From: Stanieria cyanosphaera PCC 7437
GTDB lineage: Bacteria > Cyanobacteriota > Cyanobacteriia > Cyanobacteriales > Xenococcaceae
Assembly: GCF_000317575.1 (NCBI RefSeq)
Contig: NC_019748.1
Coordinates: 3,244,501-3,308,500, forward strand
Length of the DNA: 64,000 nt
Direction: 5' to 3'
A program made the position numbers and the translations under genes. The notes under the pieces are model-generated. The model was not told where the DNA came from. It saw only the letters and a list, made by a program, of their open reading frames with translations, and searched no databases. Shown here one piece after another: positions 55,987-64,000 of this stretch (its first letter is position 1; every line of letters begins with the position of its first letter).

Positions 55987-56926
55987 TTACTGCTTGTCAG
56001 ACATGCTAATGTTTGGGAGATCGCTATTAGACACCATAAGAGTAATTTCAGCAGATAAAAACTCATCAGGAGCTTTGACGACGGAAAGGGAAGCGATCGC
56101 ATTTGAAACATCTACTGGAGGAACTGGTCCAGGAGAAGCTGGTGGGGTGATGGAAGCGGATTTCAGTCGGTCTAAAATTTACTTGACCTGGGTCGTAGCC
56201 TTGTGGAATGGGGTCTTTAAACTTCTGAACGGTCAGAGGATTGACATCGAACGCTTCTACGCGAGGTAAGCCAACTGCCAAACGTTCGGCATCATAGCGA
56301 GCAAGCATCTGTTCATGCATATAAGCGAATAATTCGCCATGTCGGTCGCCCAGTGTATATCCTTTATCTGGTTTCGGCCCAGAAACTGGGGGGAAAGGAG
56401 TTGTGGGATAAACCAAATGCCAATGCTCGTGATGTTCATTGATTAAAGGGTCTTCACGCCAAAATTCCAGCCGATCCTCAGGAGGTGTTGCACCTCCGAC
56501 AGTCCGATCTGGAGTAGTCTCAGATTCCGTAGGTGTAATATTCTCCCTTTTCTGTTCCAAGGTTCTGGATGGCCGAACCAAATTAGGCTGCCGGTTCTCC
56601 AGCGGTTTGAGCTTGATTTTACTGCGTGCTTCAGGATGATGGGTTAGAAAAAGCTTCACAGCATATTGCACCAATCCTGCAATTGACTCAGTTTGCAACG
56701 CTTCTTTTATTGCATCAACAGCAGCAGGTACCCCGCGCTCATTAGCGATTGCTATAAACTGCTGGGCAAGTTCTGATGCTTGTGAGATATGTTCGTCTAC
56801 AAAAGCACTGAACATCGGTTTCCCAAATGATTGCGCTTCTCGTGCTTCAGCTATTCGTATTGGACTCTGCTGATTTTGTCCCGATAGAATCTTATTGAGC
56901 TTTTGTTGTAGATTTAGGTCTGCCAT
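55987..56926 (-). pseudogene. Frameshifted hemocyanin/prophenoloxidase-like gene with only a CuA site
   Basis: The intact first frame (56926 down to about 56180) gives about 249 residues. A helical N-terminal part (1-110) precedes a domain resembling the CuA region of arthropod hemocyanin/prophenoloxidase: FWREDPLINEHHEHWHLVYP (about 156-173), GDRHGELFAYMHEQMLARYD and ERLAVGLPRV. By analogy the copper ligands would be His166, His170 and His204. An extra A in the AAA run at 56178-56180 shifts the frame; removing it gives continuation ILDRLKSASITPPASPGPVP to a TAA at 55987. Even then the CuB half is missing. The family match is by memory of motifs, so it should be confirmed. Confidence 0.65.
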
Positions 56927-57389
56927 TGTTATGATTCCCTTTATATAAGACTACTTGAGCAACTAAACTTGGTATTCGGCTACTAAGTATTTACAATCAA
57001 AACAAATGAATATTTATATTTATCAACCTGTAATTATTTAATAGGCAGAAACTTTCTGGATATTTTCCTTTATTGGTATTGATCCAGAATTTTTCTAGAT
57101 ATCACATGAGCGATCTAGGCTGCACTACCTTAATTTCTACCGTACCTACAGCGAACTGATCCTTAAGAAATGAGCTCGCCCTATCCAACCCCAAAAAATT
57201 CATCTTCAAACTACTCTCCACTATCTGAGCAGCAGGGCTAATATTAATCAGATCGACTGTATGTATACGAGGAAGTCCACTATTCTACCGAAATGAGAAC
57301 TTCTTTATTTACCGATATTTATTAAATTGGAGCATTATTTCTTATAATTTCTTAATATTAAAGTAAATAAGAAACAAAAATAAAATCCT
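56927..57389. other. Gap upstream of the hemocyanin-like gene with one unexplained open frame
   Basis: This 463-bp stretch lacks a complete gene. Its middle (57102-57284) holds a fragment described separately. The right end is the AT-rich leader of the ferredoxin gene. A weak AAAGGGA precedes the hemocyanin-like ATG on the reverse strand. Confidence 0.5.
57102..57284 (-). pseudogene. Unrecognised 60-codon protein fragment
   Basis: On the reverse strand an open frame flanked by stops reads NSGLPRIHTVDLINISPAAQ and continues IVESSLKMNFLGLDRASSFL, then a strand-like FAVGTVEIKVVQPRSLM before TGA. It looks like real coding sequence (balanced composition, alternating pattern) but has no start at the right place. 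It lies 175 bp upstream of the hemocyanin-like pseudogene on the same strand, so it may be another remnant of the same acquired region. I do not recognise the family. Confidence 0.35.
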
Positions 57390-57686
57390 ATGACTAGCAT
57401 TAAATTCGTCAAGGAAGACAAAGAGATAATTGCTGCCAATGGAGCTAATCTGAGAGAAAAAGCTCTACAAAATGGTATTGATATTTATACTCTCAGAGGT
57501 AAATTAGTCAATTGCGGTGGCTATGGTCAATGTGGAACTTGTATTGTGGAAATAGTTGAAGGAATGGAAAATTTATCGCCTAAAACTCTCTTTGAAGAGC
57601 GAAAACTTAAAAGAAAACCAGATAGCTATCGTTTAGCTTGTCAGACTTTAGTTAACGGAGCAATCAGCGTTAAAACAAAACCGTAA
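57390..57686 (+). CDS. [2Fe-2S] ferredoxin-like protein, divergent type
   Basis: The 98-residue protein has the plant-type cluster loop with spacing C-x4-C-x2-C ([11 protein letters not shown]) and a distal Cys in RLACQTLV. Compared with PetF it is basic ([17 protein letters not shown]) and lacks the acidic C-terminus, so it is unlikely to be the main photosynthetic ferredoxin. Cyanobacteria carry several such minor ferredoxins with specific partners. psbM follows 87 bp downstream on the same strand. Confidence 0.88.
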   Translation: MTSIKFVKEDKEIIAANGANLREKALQNGIDIYTLRGKLVNCGGYGQCGTCIVEIVEGMENLSPKTLFEERKLKRKPDSYRLACQTLVNGAISVKTKP

Positions 57687-57773
57687 CTATCCATACAATC
57701 AATGCAGTGATTAGCTAAGTGATGATATCCTAAGAAATGATTAATCACAATCTTACTCAGGGGCTGCTATATT

Positions 57774-57884
57774 ATGCAAGTTAATGATCTTGGTTTTATA
57801 GCTAGCATTTTATTCGTGCTAGTTCCTACCGTTTTTCTGCTCATTCTTTACATTCAAACTGGAAGAAGAGAAAGCAACGGTTAA
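57774..57884 (+). CDS. psbM: Photosystem II reaction centre protein M
   Basis: A 36-residue single-helix subunit at the PSII dimer interface: [20 protein letters not shown]..., ending [12 protein letters not shown]. The sequence is nearly invariant across cyanobacteria and chloroplasts. It is encoded 87 bp after the minor ferredoxin gene on the same strand. Confidence 0.96.
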   Translation: MQVNDLGFIASILFVLVPTVFLLILYIQTGRRESNG

Positions 57885-58006
57885 TAAAACTAACTTTAAC
57901 CAACAAAAGTTTAGTTACCAAAGCAATTCTTAATTGATTAAAAGGCTGTTCGTTCAACAAACCAGTAGAATTTTACTCACAATATTCTAACTGCTAGTCT
58001 TTTTTT

Positions 58007-58531
58007 TCAACTGAGGGTTGCTTTTTCGCTGATAAACTTCATAATTATTTGAAAGTCTGCTTGAATTACTGCTAAATTATTAGGATTCAAGACAGGAACA
58101 TGAACAAAAATACAAGGTAAAGTAAACTTAATTGTTCGACAATATTCCAAAACTTGATAATACAAACCTTCGCAAACAAATCTACCAGCGTCATGACTGA
58201 TAGAAGTATTTGACAGTTGGGATATCAAATCAGATAAATCTACAGGAGTGGTTAATTTTGATTCTTGGTAATTAGCATTAGATTCAATGGTTAATTGCTG
58301 CCGAGATTCTGCCATCCCACAACAAATAATTCCATGAGGTTGAATAGCTTCAATTTTACTAATTACTACCTCAGCAGCTTGTTGAATATTAACAGGAAGT
58401 CTTCTAACAAAACTTAGCTGTGCATAATCAATTTGGTTTGGTTGAATAATTTTTAAAAGTTCGTCTGAAGAGTTAGATTTTTGATGAGGAAGCCAAGTTT
58501 GAAATGAAGTGAGTAAAAGTTGAGGTTGCAT
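58007..58531 (-). CDS. Pyroglutamyl-peptidase I-like (peptidase C15 family) protein
   Basis: The preferred start is the ATG at 58531 (MQPQLLLTSFQTWLPHQKS...), which gives the family's N-terminal LLTSF-x-W motif; an upstream ATG adds 14 residues. The 174-residue product keeps RRLPVNIQQAAEVV, IICCGMAESRQQLTIESNA, and the catalytic region DAGRFVCEGLYYQVLEY with the nucleophile Cys, plus His in FVHVP. Classical Pcp has YVCN, so FVCE is a variation. The enzyme would remove N-terminal pyroglutamate; specificity unconfirmed. Confidence 0.75.
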   Translation of the reverse strand: MQPQLLLTSFQTWLPHQKSNSSDELLKIIQPNQIDYAQLSFVRRLPVNIQQAAEVVISKIEAIQPHGIICCGMAESRQQLTIESNANYQESKLTTPVDLSDLISQLSNTSISHDAGRFVCEGLYYQVLEYCRTIKFTLPCIFVHVPVLNPNNLAVIQADFQIIMKFISEKATLS

Positions 58532-58566
58532 AACATAAATAGATGTCAATTGCTCATAAACTATTT

Positions 58567-58716
58567 TTACCAAATTTTTTTATCTTGAAAAACATCTCGT
58601 TTCTGAAACCCTACTTCTTCGTAATAATTTAATCCTCTTTTATTAGGCAAGAATTTATAAATTGAAATTTTATTTAAATTTATGATCGCAACGCAAATTA
58701 GTTTTCGGCTAGCCAT
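58567..58716 (-). CDS. Possible 49-residue protein or gene remnant
   Basis: An open frame MASRKLICVAIINLNKISIY... ends NYYEEVGFQKRDVFQDKKIW. The ending resembles the C-terminal YYE-x-x-GF helix-strand of GNAT-type acetyltransferases, so it may be a remnant of one. No Shine-Dalgarno is visible and it overlaps by five bases an optional longer start of the C15 gene. The rest of the 58574-58911 gap contains only the chlD leader. Confidence 0.3.
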   Translation of the reverse strand: MASRKLICVAIINLNKISIYKFLPNKRGLNYYEEVGFQKRDVFQDKKIW

Positions 58717-58911
58717 AAATGGATTTTTTTATTAATTTTAGGATTATAAAAAAAAGTTATAGAAAGCTTTTTTTCTCAAACACTTTAAATTAGAGCGCAG
58801 AGCGATCGCTTAATGGAGATTGACGATCCCTTTGAGTTTTACCCCGTAATGCCTTAAAGTGAGAAATTGCCAGGTTAATCACGGTTGAATCGGTTGGATC
58901 GAAAATAAATT

Positions 58912-60930
58912 ATGTCTGCGCTTACTACTGCCCCTGTAAATATTAATTTTCCTCTGACAGCAATTATCGGACAAGAAGCGATTAAATTAGCCTTGCTGTT
59001 AGCAGCAATCGATCCAGAATTAGGTGGTGTTGCGATCGCAGGAAGGCGAGGAACGGCTAAATCAGTTATGGCGAGAGGCATTCATAGTTTATTGCCACCG
59101 ATTGAAATAATTAAGGGTTCTTTATACAATTGCGATCCCAGTAAACCCCGAGAGTGGGATGACGATACCATAGAACTTTATGGCAATAGTAATTTAGCAG
59201 AGATTTCTACAGAAGTTATTCCTGCCCCTTTTGTACAAATTCCTTTGGGTGTAACTGAAGATCGTTTATTGGGTTCGGTAGATGTAGAAGAGTCAGTTAA
59301 ACAAGGCGAAGCAGTCTTTCAACCAGGATTATTAGCCCAGGCACATCGAGGAGTGTTGTATATTGATGAGATTAATCTCCTTGACGATCAAATTGCCAAC
59401 CAACTATTAACCGTTTTAACTGAAGGGCGTAATCAGATCGAACGAGAAGGGATTTCCTTTCAACATCCCTGTAAACCAATTCTGATTGCCACTTATAACC
59501 CTGAAGAAGGTAATCTTAGAGAACATTTATTAGACCGAATTGCGATCGCTCTTTCTGCCGATGGAGTTTTATCTTTAGATCAACGAGTGCAAGCAGTCGA
59601 TCAAGTTATTGATTATGCTAGTTCTCCTCAAAATTTCATTAATCAATATAGTGAAGATATTGATACTCTCAAAACCGATATTATCTTAGCTAGGGAATGG
59701 CTGAAAGAAGTCAAAATTAGTCACGATCAAATTCTTTATTTGGTACAAGAAGCAATTAGAGGAGGAGTCGAAGGGCATCGGGCAGAATTATTTGCCGTCA
59801 GGGTAGCTAAAGCTGCTGCTGCATTGGAAGGAAGAAATAATGTTATTGCTGATGATTTGAAAAAAGCGGTGGAATTAGTAATTGTTCCCCGCGCTACCAC
59901 AGTGGAAATGCCTCCCGAAGATGCACCACCACCCCCACCACCACCGCCTCAAGAACAACCCCAAGACGAATCTAATCAAGATCAAGAGGAACAAGAAGAA
60001 AAAGAAGAGGAAGAAGACAAAGAACAAGAACCACCAGGCATTCCTGAAGAGTTTGTCTTTGATATCGAAGGTGTAATTTTAGACCCCAGCGTACTTTACT
60101 TTGCCCAAATGACTAAACGGCAAGGAAAATCGGGTAATCGCAGTCTGATTTTTTCAGAGGATAGGGGTAGATATATTAAACCCATGTTTCCCAAAGGGAA
60201 GGTAAGAAGAATTGCGGTTGATGCTACTCTTCGTAGTGCTGCACCCTATCAAAAAGCGAGAAGGGAACGTTATCCAAATCGCAAGGTAATTGTTGAACAA
60301 GGTGATATTAGGGCAAAACGATTAGCTAGGAAAGCTGGTTCTTTAATTGTTTTTGTTGTAGATGCTTCTGGTTCGATGGCATTGAATCGAATGCAGTCAG
60401 CTAAAGGTGCGGTGATGCGCTTGTTAACTGAAGCTTATGAAAATCGCGACCAAGTTTCCCTGATTCCCTTCCGTGGTGAACGGGCAGATGTGCTGTTACC
60501 TCCCACTCGTTCGATTACTATGGCGCGTGGACGTTTAGAAAGTCTTCCTTGTGGTGGAGGTTCTCCCCTAGCACACGGTTTAACCCAAGCGGTTCATGTT
60601 GGCATGAATGCGCAAATGTCGGGAGATATTGGGCAGGTAGTTATTGTTGCCATTACCGATGGTAGAGGAAATATACCTTTAGCCCGTTCTTTAGGAGAAC
60701 CTTTAGTAGAAGGAGAAAAACCAGATATTAAAGGGGAATTACTAGAAATTGCTGGAAAAATACGCGCTTTAGGCATGAAATTGCTGGTAATTGATACCGA
60801 AAGTAAATTTGTGACTACTGGTTTTGCTAAAGAACTCGCCAAACAAGCTGGTGGAACATACTATCATTTACCCAAAGCAACTGATAGAGCGATCGCAGAT
60901 ATGGCAAGAGGTGCAATTTCCAACCTTTAA
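58912..60930 (+). CDS. chlD: Magnesium chelatase subunit D
   Basis: ChlD, with ChlI and ChlH, inserts Mg2+ into protoporphyrin IX at the start of the chlorophyll branch. The 672-residue protein has an AAA+ domain (about 15-330; [38 protein letters not shown]), a Pro run followed by an acidic Glu/Gln/Asp linker (about 338-382), and a C-terminal integrin I/von Willebrand domain with MIDAS motif D484-A-S486-G-S488. The family's Walker A is partly degenerate (GRRGTAKS). Everything is intact. A TnpB element lies just downstream. Confidence 0.97.
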   Translation: MSALTTAPVNINFPLTAIIGQEAIKLALLLAAIDPELGGVAIAGRRGTAKSVMARGIHSLLPPIEIIKGSLYNCDPSKPREWDDDTIELYGNSNLAEISTEVIPAPFVQIPLGVTEDRLLGSVDVEESVKQGEAVFQPGLLAQAHRGVLYIDEINLLDDQIANQLLTVLTEGRNQIEREGISFQHPCKPILIATYNPEEGNLREHLLDRIAIALSADGVLSLDQRVQAVDQVIDYASSPQNFINQYSEDIDTLKTDIILAREWLKEVKISHDQILYLVQEAIRGGVEGHRAELFAVRVAKAAAALEGRNNVIADDLKKAVELVIVPRATTVEMPPEDAPPPPPPPPQEQPQDESNQDQEEQEEKEEEEDKEQEPPGIPEEFVFDIEGVILDPSVLYFAQMTKRQGKSGNRSLIFSEDRGRYIKPMFPKGKVRRIAVDATLRSAAPYQKARRERYPNRKVIVEQGDIRAKRLARKAGSLIVFVVDASGSMALNRMQSAKGAVMRLLTEAYENRDQVSLIPFRGERADVLLPPTRSITMARGRLESLPCGGGSPLAHGLTQAVHVGMNAQMSGDIGQVVIVAITDGRGNIPLARSLGEPLVEGEKPDIKGELLEIAGKIRALGMKLLVIDTESKFVTTGFAKELAKQAGGTYYHLPKATDRAIADMARGAISNL

Positions 60931-60975
60931 TCAAATTCCACTAAAAAAATTTAGATTTACTCTTTTTCTTAGAAC

Positions 60976-62340
60976 TGACATCCTCCCGACTCTGATTGCT
61001 ACGCAATACAGAGTGGGGTTCCCAACTCAACCACCAAACTTATCCAACAAGCTTTCACTTATTTGACAGAGGTTCAAATGTCCTTGGGCGTTCATTCGGG
61101 AGTGTCCCCCCCTACTCAAATATTCCAGTCCTTTTGCCAAAAGATTACGGCTAGCGTTTTCGTCTCTATCAAGAATACAACCGCACTCACAAGCGTGGGT
61201 TCTTTCAGACAAAGACTTTTTAACAATTCGATGGCAAGAACTACACTCTTGGCTGGTGTACTGAGGTGGAACAGCGATGACAATTTTGCCAAACACCTGC
61301 CCGTAGTACTCCAGCCATTCAAAAAACTGTCTCCAAGCAGCGTCACTTATACTTTTGGCAAGACGACAATTTTTAACCATATTCCGCACCATCAATTTCT
61401 CAAACACCACCAAATCGTTAGATTTGACCACGCATCTTGCCAACTTCACGGCAAAATCTTTACGCTGGCGCGAGACTTTCAAGTGCTTTCTTCCCAGTTT
61501 GTTAATCGCTATCTTTCGTTTGTTAGAGCCTTTAACCTTGCGACTTACTCGTTTTTGCAGACGTTTAAGAGCTTTTTCCGATTTTCTCAGATGACGAGGG
61601 TTTTCAACTTTATTACCTCGATTATCGGTATAGAAGTGCATCAACCCAACATCAAGAGCAATTACTTCCTCAGTTGGTTCAACCTCTTCAAGTCGGTCAA
61701 TGGCAATACAAAATTGAGCATAATACCCATCTGCCCTATGGACAATCCGGACTCTTTTAATTTGTTCGGGTTGATAGTAGTTCAGGTCGAACGCTCCAAT
61801 CATTCGGAAACTACCAGCTTTGAACCCATCGGTGAAACTGATAGATTGTCTATCTTCCGAGAGTTTGTAGCCAGTAGTTTTGTATTCAACAGAGCGCGAT
61901 TTTTTGAATCTGGGATAACCTTTTTTCTTGATAGCTGGATTTTTGCAGTTGTCATAAAAACGCTTAATCGATTGCCAAGCACGCTCGGCAGATGCTTGAC
62001 GAGCCTGAGAATTAAGCTTTTTAGCCCATTCATATTCTTTGCCCAGCACAGCGCACAAAGCAGACAAGTCGTATTGTCCAACACCGCGATTATCCATCCA
62101 GTGCCGAATACAACTATTTCTGACAAAACCAGCCGTGCGAATCATTTCGTCAATGACTGCAAACTGTTTTGTAGAACCTCTGAGCTTGGCTTCAAGTACG
62201 AACAAGATCAATATCCCAAATATCTTATGGAGTTATTTTACCATAAGGTGTGCTGTCGCACGTTTGTTTATTGGTCAAAATTCATGAAGTCATCGCAGCT
62301 TTCGTCGTTGTACGGCGAAAGAACGATGACCTCGTCGCTG
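60976..62340 (-). mobile_element. Second IS200/IS605-type element carrying tnpB only
   Basis: It contains an intact tnpB and no tnpA. The right-end hairpin lies at 60986-61018 (CCCGACTCTGATTGC ... GCAATACAGAGTGGGG), eight bases from the tnpB stop. On the other side 62290-62329 holds a nested hairpin (TCATCG/CGATGA outside CTTTCGTCG/CGGCGAAAG). The limits are estimates. It inserted between chlD and the HAD gene without damaging either. Confidence 0.65.
61027..62211 (-). CDS. tnpB: TnpB RNA-guided endonuclease (second subfamily)
   Basis: A 394-residue TnpB starting at a TTG (62211; MILFVLEAKLRGSTKQ). The RuvC catalytic acids are visible: Asp in VIALDVGLMHF, Glu in LVVFEKLMV, Asp in LDRDENASRN. 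The zinc-finger Cys pairs are CSSC and CECGC. N-terminal helical region FVRNSCIRHWMDNRGVGQYDLSALC. Its sequence is clearly distinct from the TnpB at 35448, so two different elements colonised the region. Confidence 0.9.
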   Translation of the reverse strand: MILFVLEAKLRGSTKQFAVIDEMIRTAGFVRNSCIRHWMDNRGVGQYDLSALCAVLGKEYEWAKKLNSQARQASAERAWQSIKRFYDNCKNPAIKKKGYPRFKKSRSVEYKTTGYKLSEDRQSISFTDGFKAGSFRMIGAFDLNYYQPEQIKRVRIVHRADGYYAQFCIAIDRLEEVEPTEEVIALDVGLMHFYTDNRGNKVENPRHLRKSEKALKRLQKRVSRKVKGSNKRKIAINKLGRKHLKVSRQRKDFAVKLARCVVKSNDLVVFEKLMVRNMVKNCRLAKSISDAAWRQFFEWLEYYGQVFGKIVIAVPPQYTSQECSSCHRIVKKSLSERTHACECGCILDRDENASRNLLAKGLEYLSRGGHSRMNAQGHLNLCQISESLLDKFGG

Positions 62341-62560
62341 AATCAAAGATTACAGCGCGAGCCTTCTTTCGACATTAAAGGTAAATTTATACCAAATCAA
62401 ATAATGTTTTTGTAAGGGTGATTGGTCAATCGCCTTCAGAGTATGTGTCGCATTCTTTTTTCAAATTTCTAGCTTTAGTTAGATGTAAAATCAAAAATCT
62501 TGTGTTTAAAATACACAAATAAATATAACAACTCTGCTATAAATTAGTAGATAAGCCTTA

Positions 62561-63229
62561 ATGATCAAAGTTGTAATTTTCGATCTTGATGGTACTTTAG
62601 TTGATTCAGTCGATCTTCACGCTCAAGCTTGGGTTAAAGCTTTTCAAAACTATGGGTATGAATTCCCTTTTGAAAAGTTACGTCAGCAAATTGGCAAAGG
62701 TGGTTCTTATATTATTAAGGATTTATTACCACAAGCTGAGTATGAAAAATTATGTTCCGCTATTTCCGATTATCGTAAAGAATATTATCAAAATAATCTT
62801 TTAGAACAAGTCCGCCCATTTCCTAAAGTTAAAGAATTATTTGAAAAAATTAAAGCAGATGGAATCAGAATTGTCTTAGCTTCTTCTGCAAGAACAAAAA
62901 CGGTTGCTCACTATAAAAAATTATTAGAAATTGAAGATTTAATTGATGGTGCTACTTCTACTGATGATGTAGAAAAATCAAAACCAGAACCAGATATTTT
63001 TTTAGCTGCCTTAGAAAAAGTTGATGCTGTAAAAGCTAATGAAGTAATTGTAATTGGAGATAGTCCTTATGATGTTCAAGCAGCAAATAAAATTTCTTTA
63101 CCAACTATTGGTTTTCTCTGTGGTGGTTTTGCAAAAGAAAAGTTAATCGAAGCTGGCTGTATAGCTATTTATCAAGATGCTGCTGATTTACTAGCCAATT
63201 ATGAGCAATCTCCACTTAAAAGTTATTAA
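62561..63229 (+). CDS. HAD-superfamily hydrolase (beta-phosphoglucomutase/phosphatase-like)
   Basis: The 222-residue protein is a HAD subfamily I enzyme: motif I VVIFDLDGTLVDS with the nucleophile Asp, a helical cap (about 15-80), motif II VLASSA, the Lys in KSKPEPDIFL, and motif IV VIVIGDSPYDVQAA. It transfers or removes phosphate from small metabolites such as sugar phosphates; the substrate is not predictable. It is monocistronic, placed between a TnpB element and a non-coding gap. Confidence 0.9.
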   Translation: MIKVVIFDLDGTLVDSVDLHAQAWVKAFQNYGYEFPFEKLRQQIGKGGSYIIKDLLPQAEYEKLCSAISDYRKEYYQNNLLEQVRPFPKVKELFEKIKADGIRIVLASSARTKTVAHYKKLLEIEDLIDGATSTDDVEKSKPEPDIFLAALEKVDAVKANEVIVIGDSPYDVQAANKISLPTIGFLCGGFAKEKLIEAGCIAIYQDAADLLANYEQSPLKSY

Positions 63230-63300
63230 GAATTAGTACTTTAATTTCTTGTTATCAAAAGAATTATTATTTGCTTATAAATTGTATTTAAAATACCAAA

Positions 63301-63405
63301 ATGATTTTTATAGAAGAAAGAAGAGGATTGTTACAAAGGTTGATTAAGTTTTTCGGCGATATTTTATTAAAATTTTTTCGCTGGTTACAACCTCGTCGGT
63401 ATTAA
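63301..63405 (+). CDS. Possible 34-residue amphipathic small protein
   Basis: ATG 63301 opens a 34-codon frame, MIFIEERRGLLQRLIKFFGD..., ending FRWLQPRRY. It would form a basic amphipathic helix suited to a membrane surface. No convincing Shine-Dalgarno is seen, so this is a candidate only. The flanking 63230-63300 and 63406-63789 stretches show no other gene, only a HIP1 octamer and AT-rich leader DNA. Confidence 0.3.
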   Translation: MIFIEERRGLLQRLIKFFGDILLKFFRWLQPRRY

Positions 63406-63789
63406 ATTAACTAATTTAAGAATTAACAATTATAGCGATCGCTTGAGAGACACTTGAGACAAGAACGTGCAGTATAAATCAACTTATGCTGCTTGGTTTT
63501 TACATAAATACTGACTGAAATACAATACAACAATTTTTCCGCTCAGTTCTAATCGTAAATTCGCTTAAATATTTTTAGATTAATGTTGACTGATAGACAC
63601 GGAGACGGGCAGACTGGAATAATTTTATTAAAAGAAATGCTCTAACTTCTTAGAACAAAAAAATTGAAAAATTATTTCTTTTGGTAGAGATATTAATTGG
63701 ATTTGAAAATGAAACTTAAAGTATCAAGGAAAAAAAAATAAAGTTAGACAGTTTCGACAATTATTAATGTCCTAATCAAAGAATAAAAA

Positions 63790-64000
63790 ATGAGTACAAC
63801 ACAATATCAAAAAGCAATAGGCGTTTTCCACAATCGCGCAGAAGCTGAAGCAGCACTTAGAGAACTTCAGCAATCTGGTTTTTTAATGGACCGAGTTTCT
63901 GTAATCGCTCAAAACCCCGAACAAACCAAAGGAATGACAGAAGCAAATGTTCGTGAAGGTGTTGGTAATAAAGCAGATGAAGGAGCTACTACTGGAGCGG
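63790..64000 (+). CDS. General stress protein 17M-like domain protein, 5' part only
   Basis: An open frame from ATG 63790 runs to the window edge (70 codons): MSTTQYQKAIGVFHNRAEAE, ALRELQQSGFLMDRVSVIAQ, then a Gly/Ala/Asp-rich region beginning GVGNKADEGATTGA. This GVFxNRxEAExAlxeL-x-x-x-G pattern is that of the YflT/GsiB-like general stress protein 17M family common in cyanobacteria, where a Gly-rich membrane-like segment follows. Function unknown; a stress link is inferred. Confidence 0.8.
   Translation, partial: MSTTQYQKAIGVFHNRAEAEAALRELQQSGFLMDRVSVIAQNPEQTKGMTEANVREGVGNKADEGATTGA

Noticed and set aside
56439-56639. Plus-strand open frame across the hemocyanin-like gene
   Set aside because: Antisense shadow without motifs; the minus strand carries the recognisable copper-site region.
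59882-60076. Lys-rich open frame inside chlD
   Set aside because: It is a frame-shifted reading of the ChlD acidic/proline linker.
61063-62415. A 450-codon open frame on the plus strand
   Set aside because: It is the exact antisense of the TnpB gene (61027-62211), whose catalytic and zinc-finger motifs are clear; the plus frame has no domain and a biased composition.

Overview
The window is a chromosomal segment of a cyanobacterium. The gene content shows this directly: NDH-1 subunit NdhD, plant-type ferredoxin, phycobilisome linker CpcG, bilin lyase CpcS, NblA, biliverdin reductase, PsbM, Mg-chelatase ChlD, COP23 and DUF3493/DUF2949 proteins. The DNA is AT-rich and dotted with the HIP1 octamer GCGATCGC. 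A Pleurocapsales or related unicellular lineage (Stanieria/Pleurocapsa-like) would fit, but that is an impression, not something the sequence proves.

Layout. 1-9.9 kb: 5' part of ndhD, remnants of two toxin-like genes, a KirBac-type K+ channel, a GST, a 1508-residue polytopic membrane protein with an internal duplication, petF and bvdR. 10-18.5 kb: recA, a DUF3493 gene, tRNA-Thr(CGU), a scar holding a decayed transposase and the 3' half of a tRNA-Gly(UCC), an LpxB-like gene, a secreted coiled-coil protein, a pentapeptide-repeat protein, leuD and a CadD-type transporter. 18.5-22.8 kb: an SDR/CIA30 protein of HCF173 type, then a phycobilisome block (cpcG, cpcS, and nblA read divergently). 22.9-31.5 kb: a TPR-CHAT protein, a GH57 glycosidase and a duplicated beta-helix surface protein.

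32-45.5 kb is accessory: a secreted protein with a C-terminal Tae4-like amidase domain beside a TPR-M48 metalloprotease, an IS200/IS605-type TnpB element abutting an SH3 gene, a WGR-PARP protein with an intact H-Y-E triad, a VapBC-like pair whose toxin ends at a nonsense codon, a WD40 remnant, and a COP23/trypsin-like protease/protease-TPR cluster that converges on a Ser/Thr kinase. 45.6-50.2 kb is mostly housekeeping: pterin dehydratase, dus, lexA with a consensus SOS box, and acs. 50.2-57.7 kb: a RelE-type toxin-antitoxin pair, a single-chain methyltransferase-endonuclease fusion, an M3 oligopeptidase, and a frameshifted, truncated gene resembling arthropod-type hemocyanin/prophenoloxidase. 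57.4-64 kb: a second 2Fe-2S ferredoxin, psbM, a C15-type peptidase, chlD, a second TnpB element, a HAD phosphatase, and the start of a stress-protein-like gene.

The best candidates for something unusual are the Tae4-like secreted amidase with its M48 neighbour, the WGR-PARP protein, the hemocyanin-like remnant, the methyltransferase-endonuclease fusion, and a 26-bp palindromic element inserted in the same reading frame in two unrelated genes. No CRISPR array, prophage or complete biosynthetic cluster was seen.
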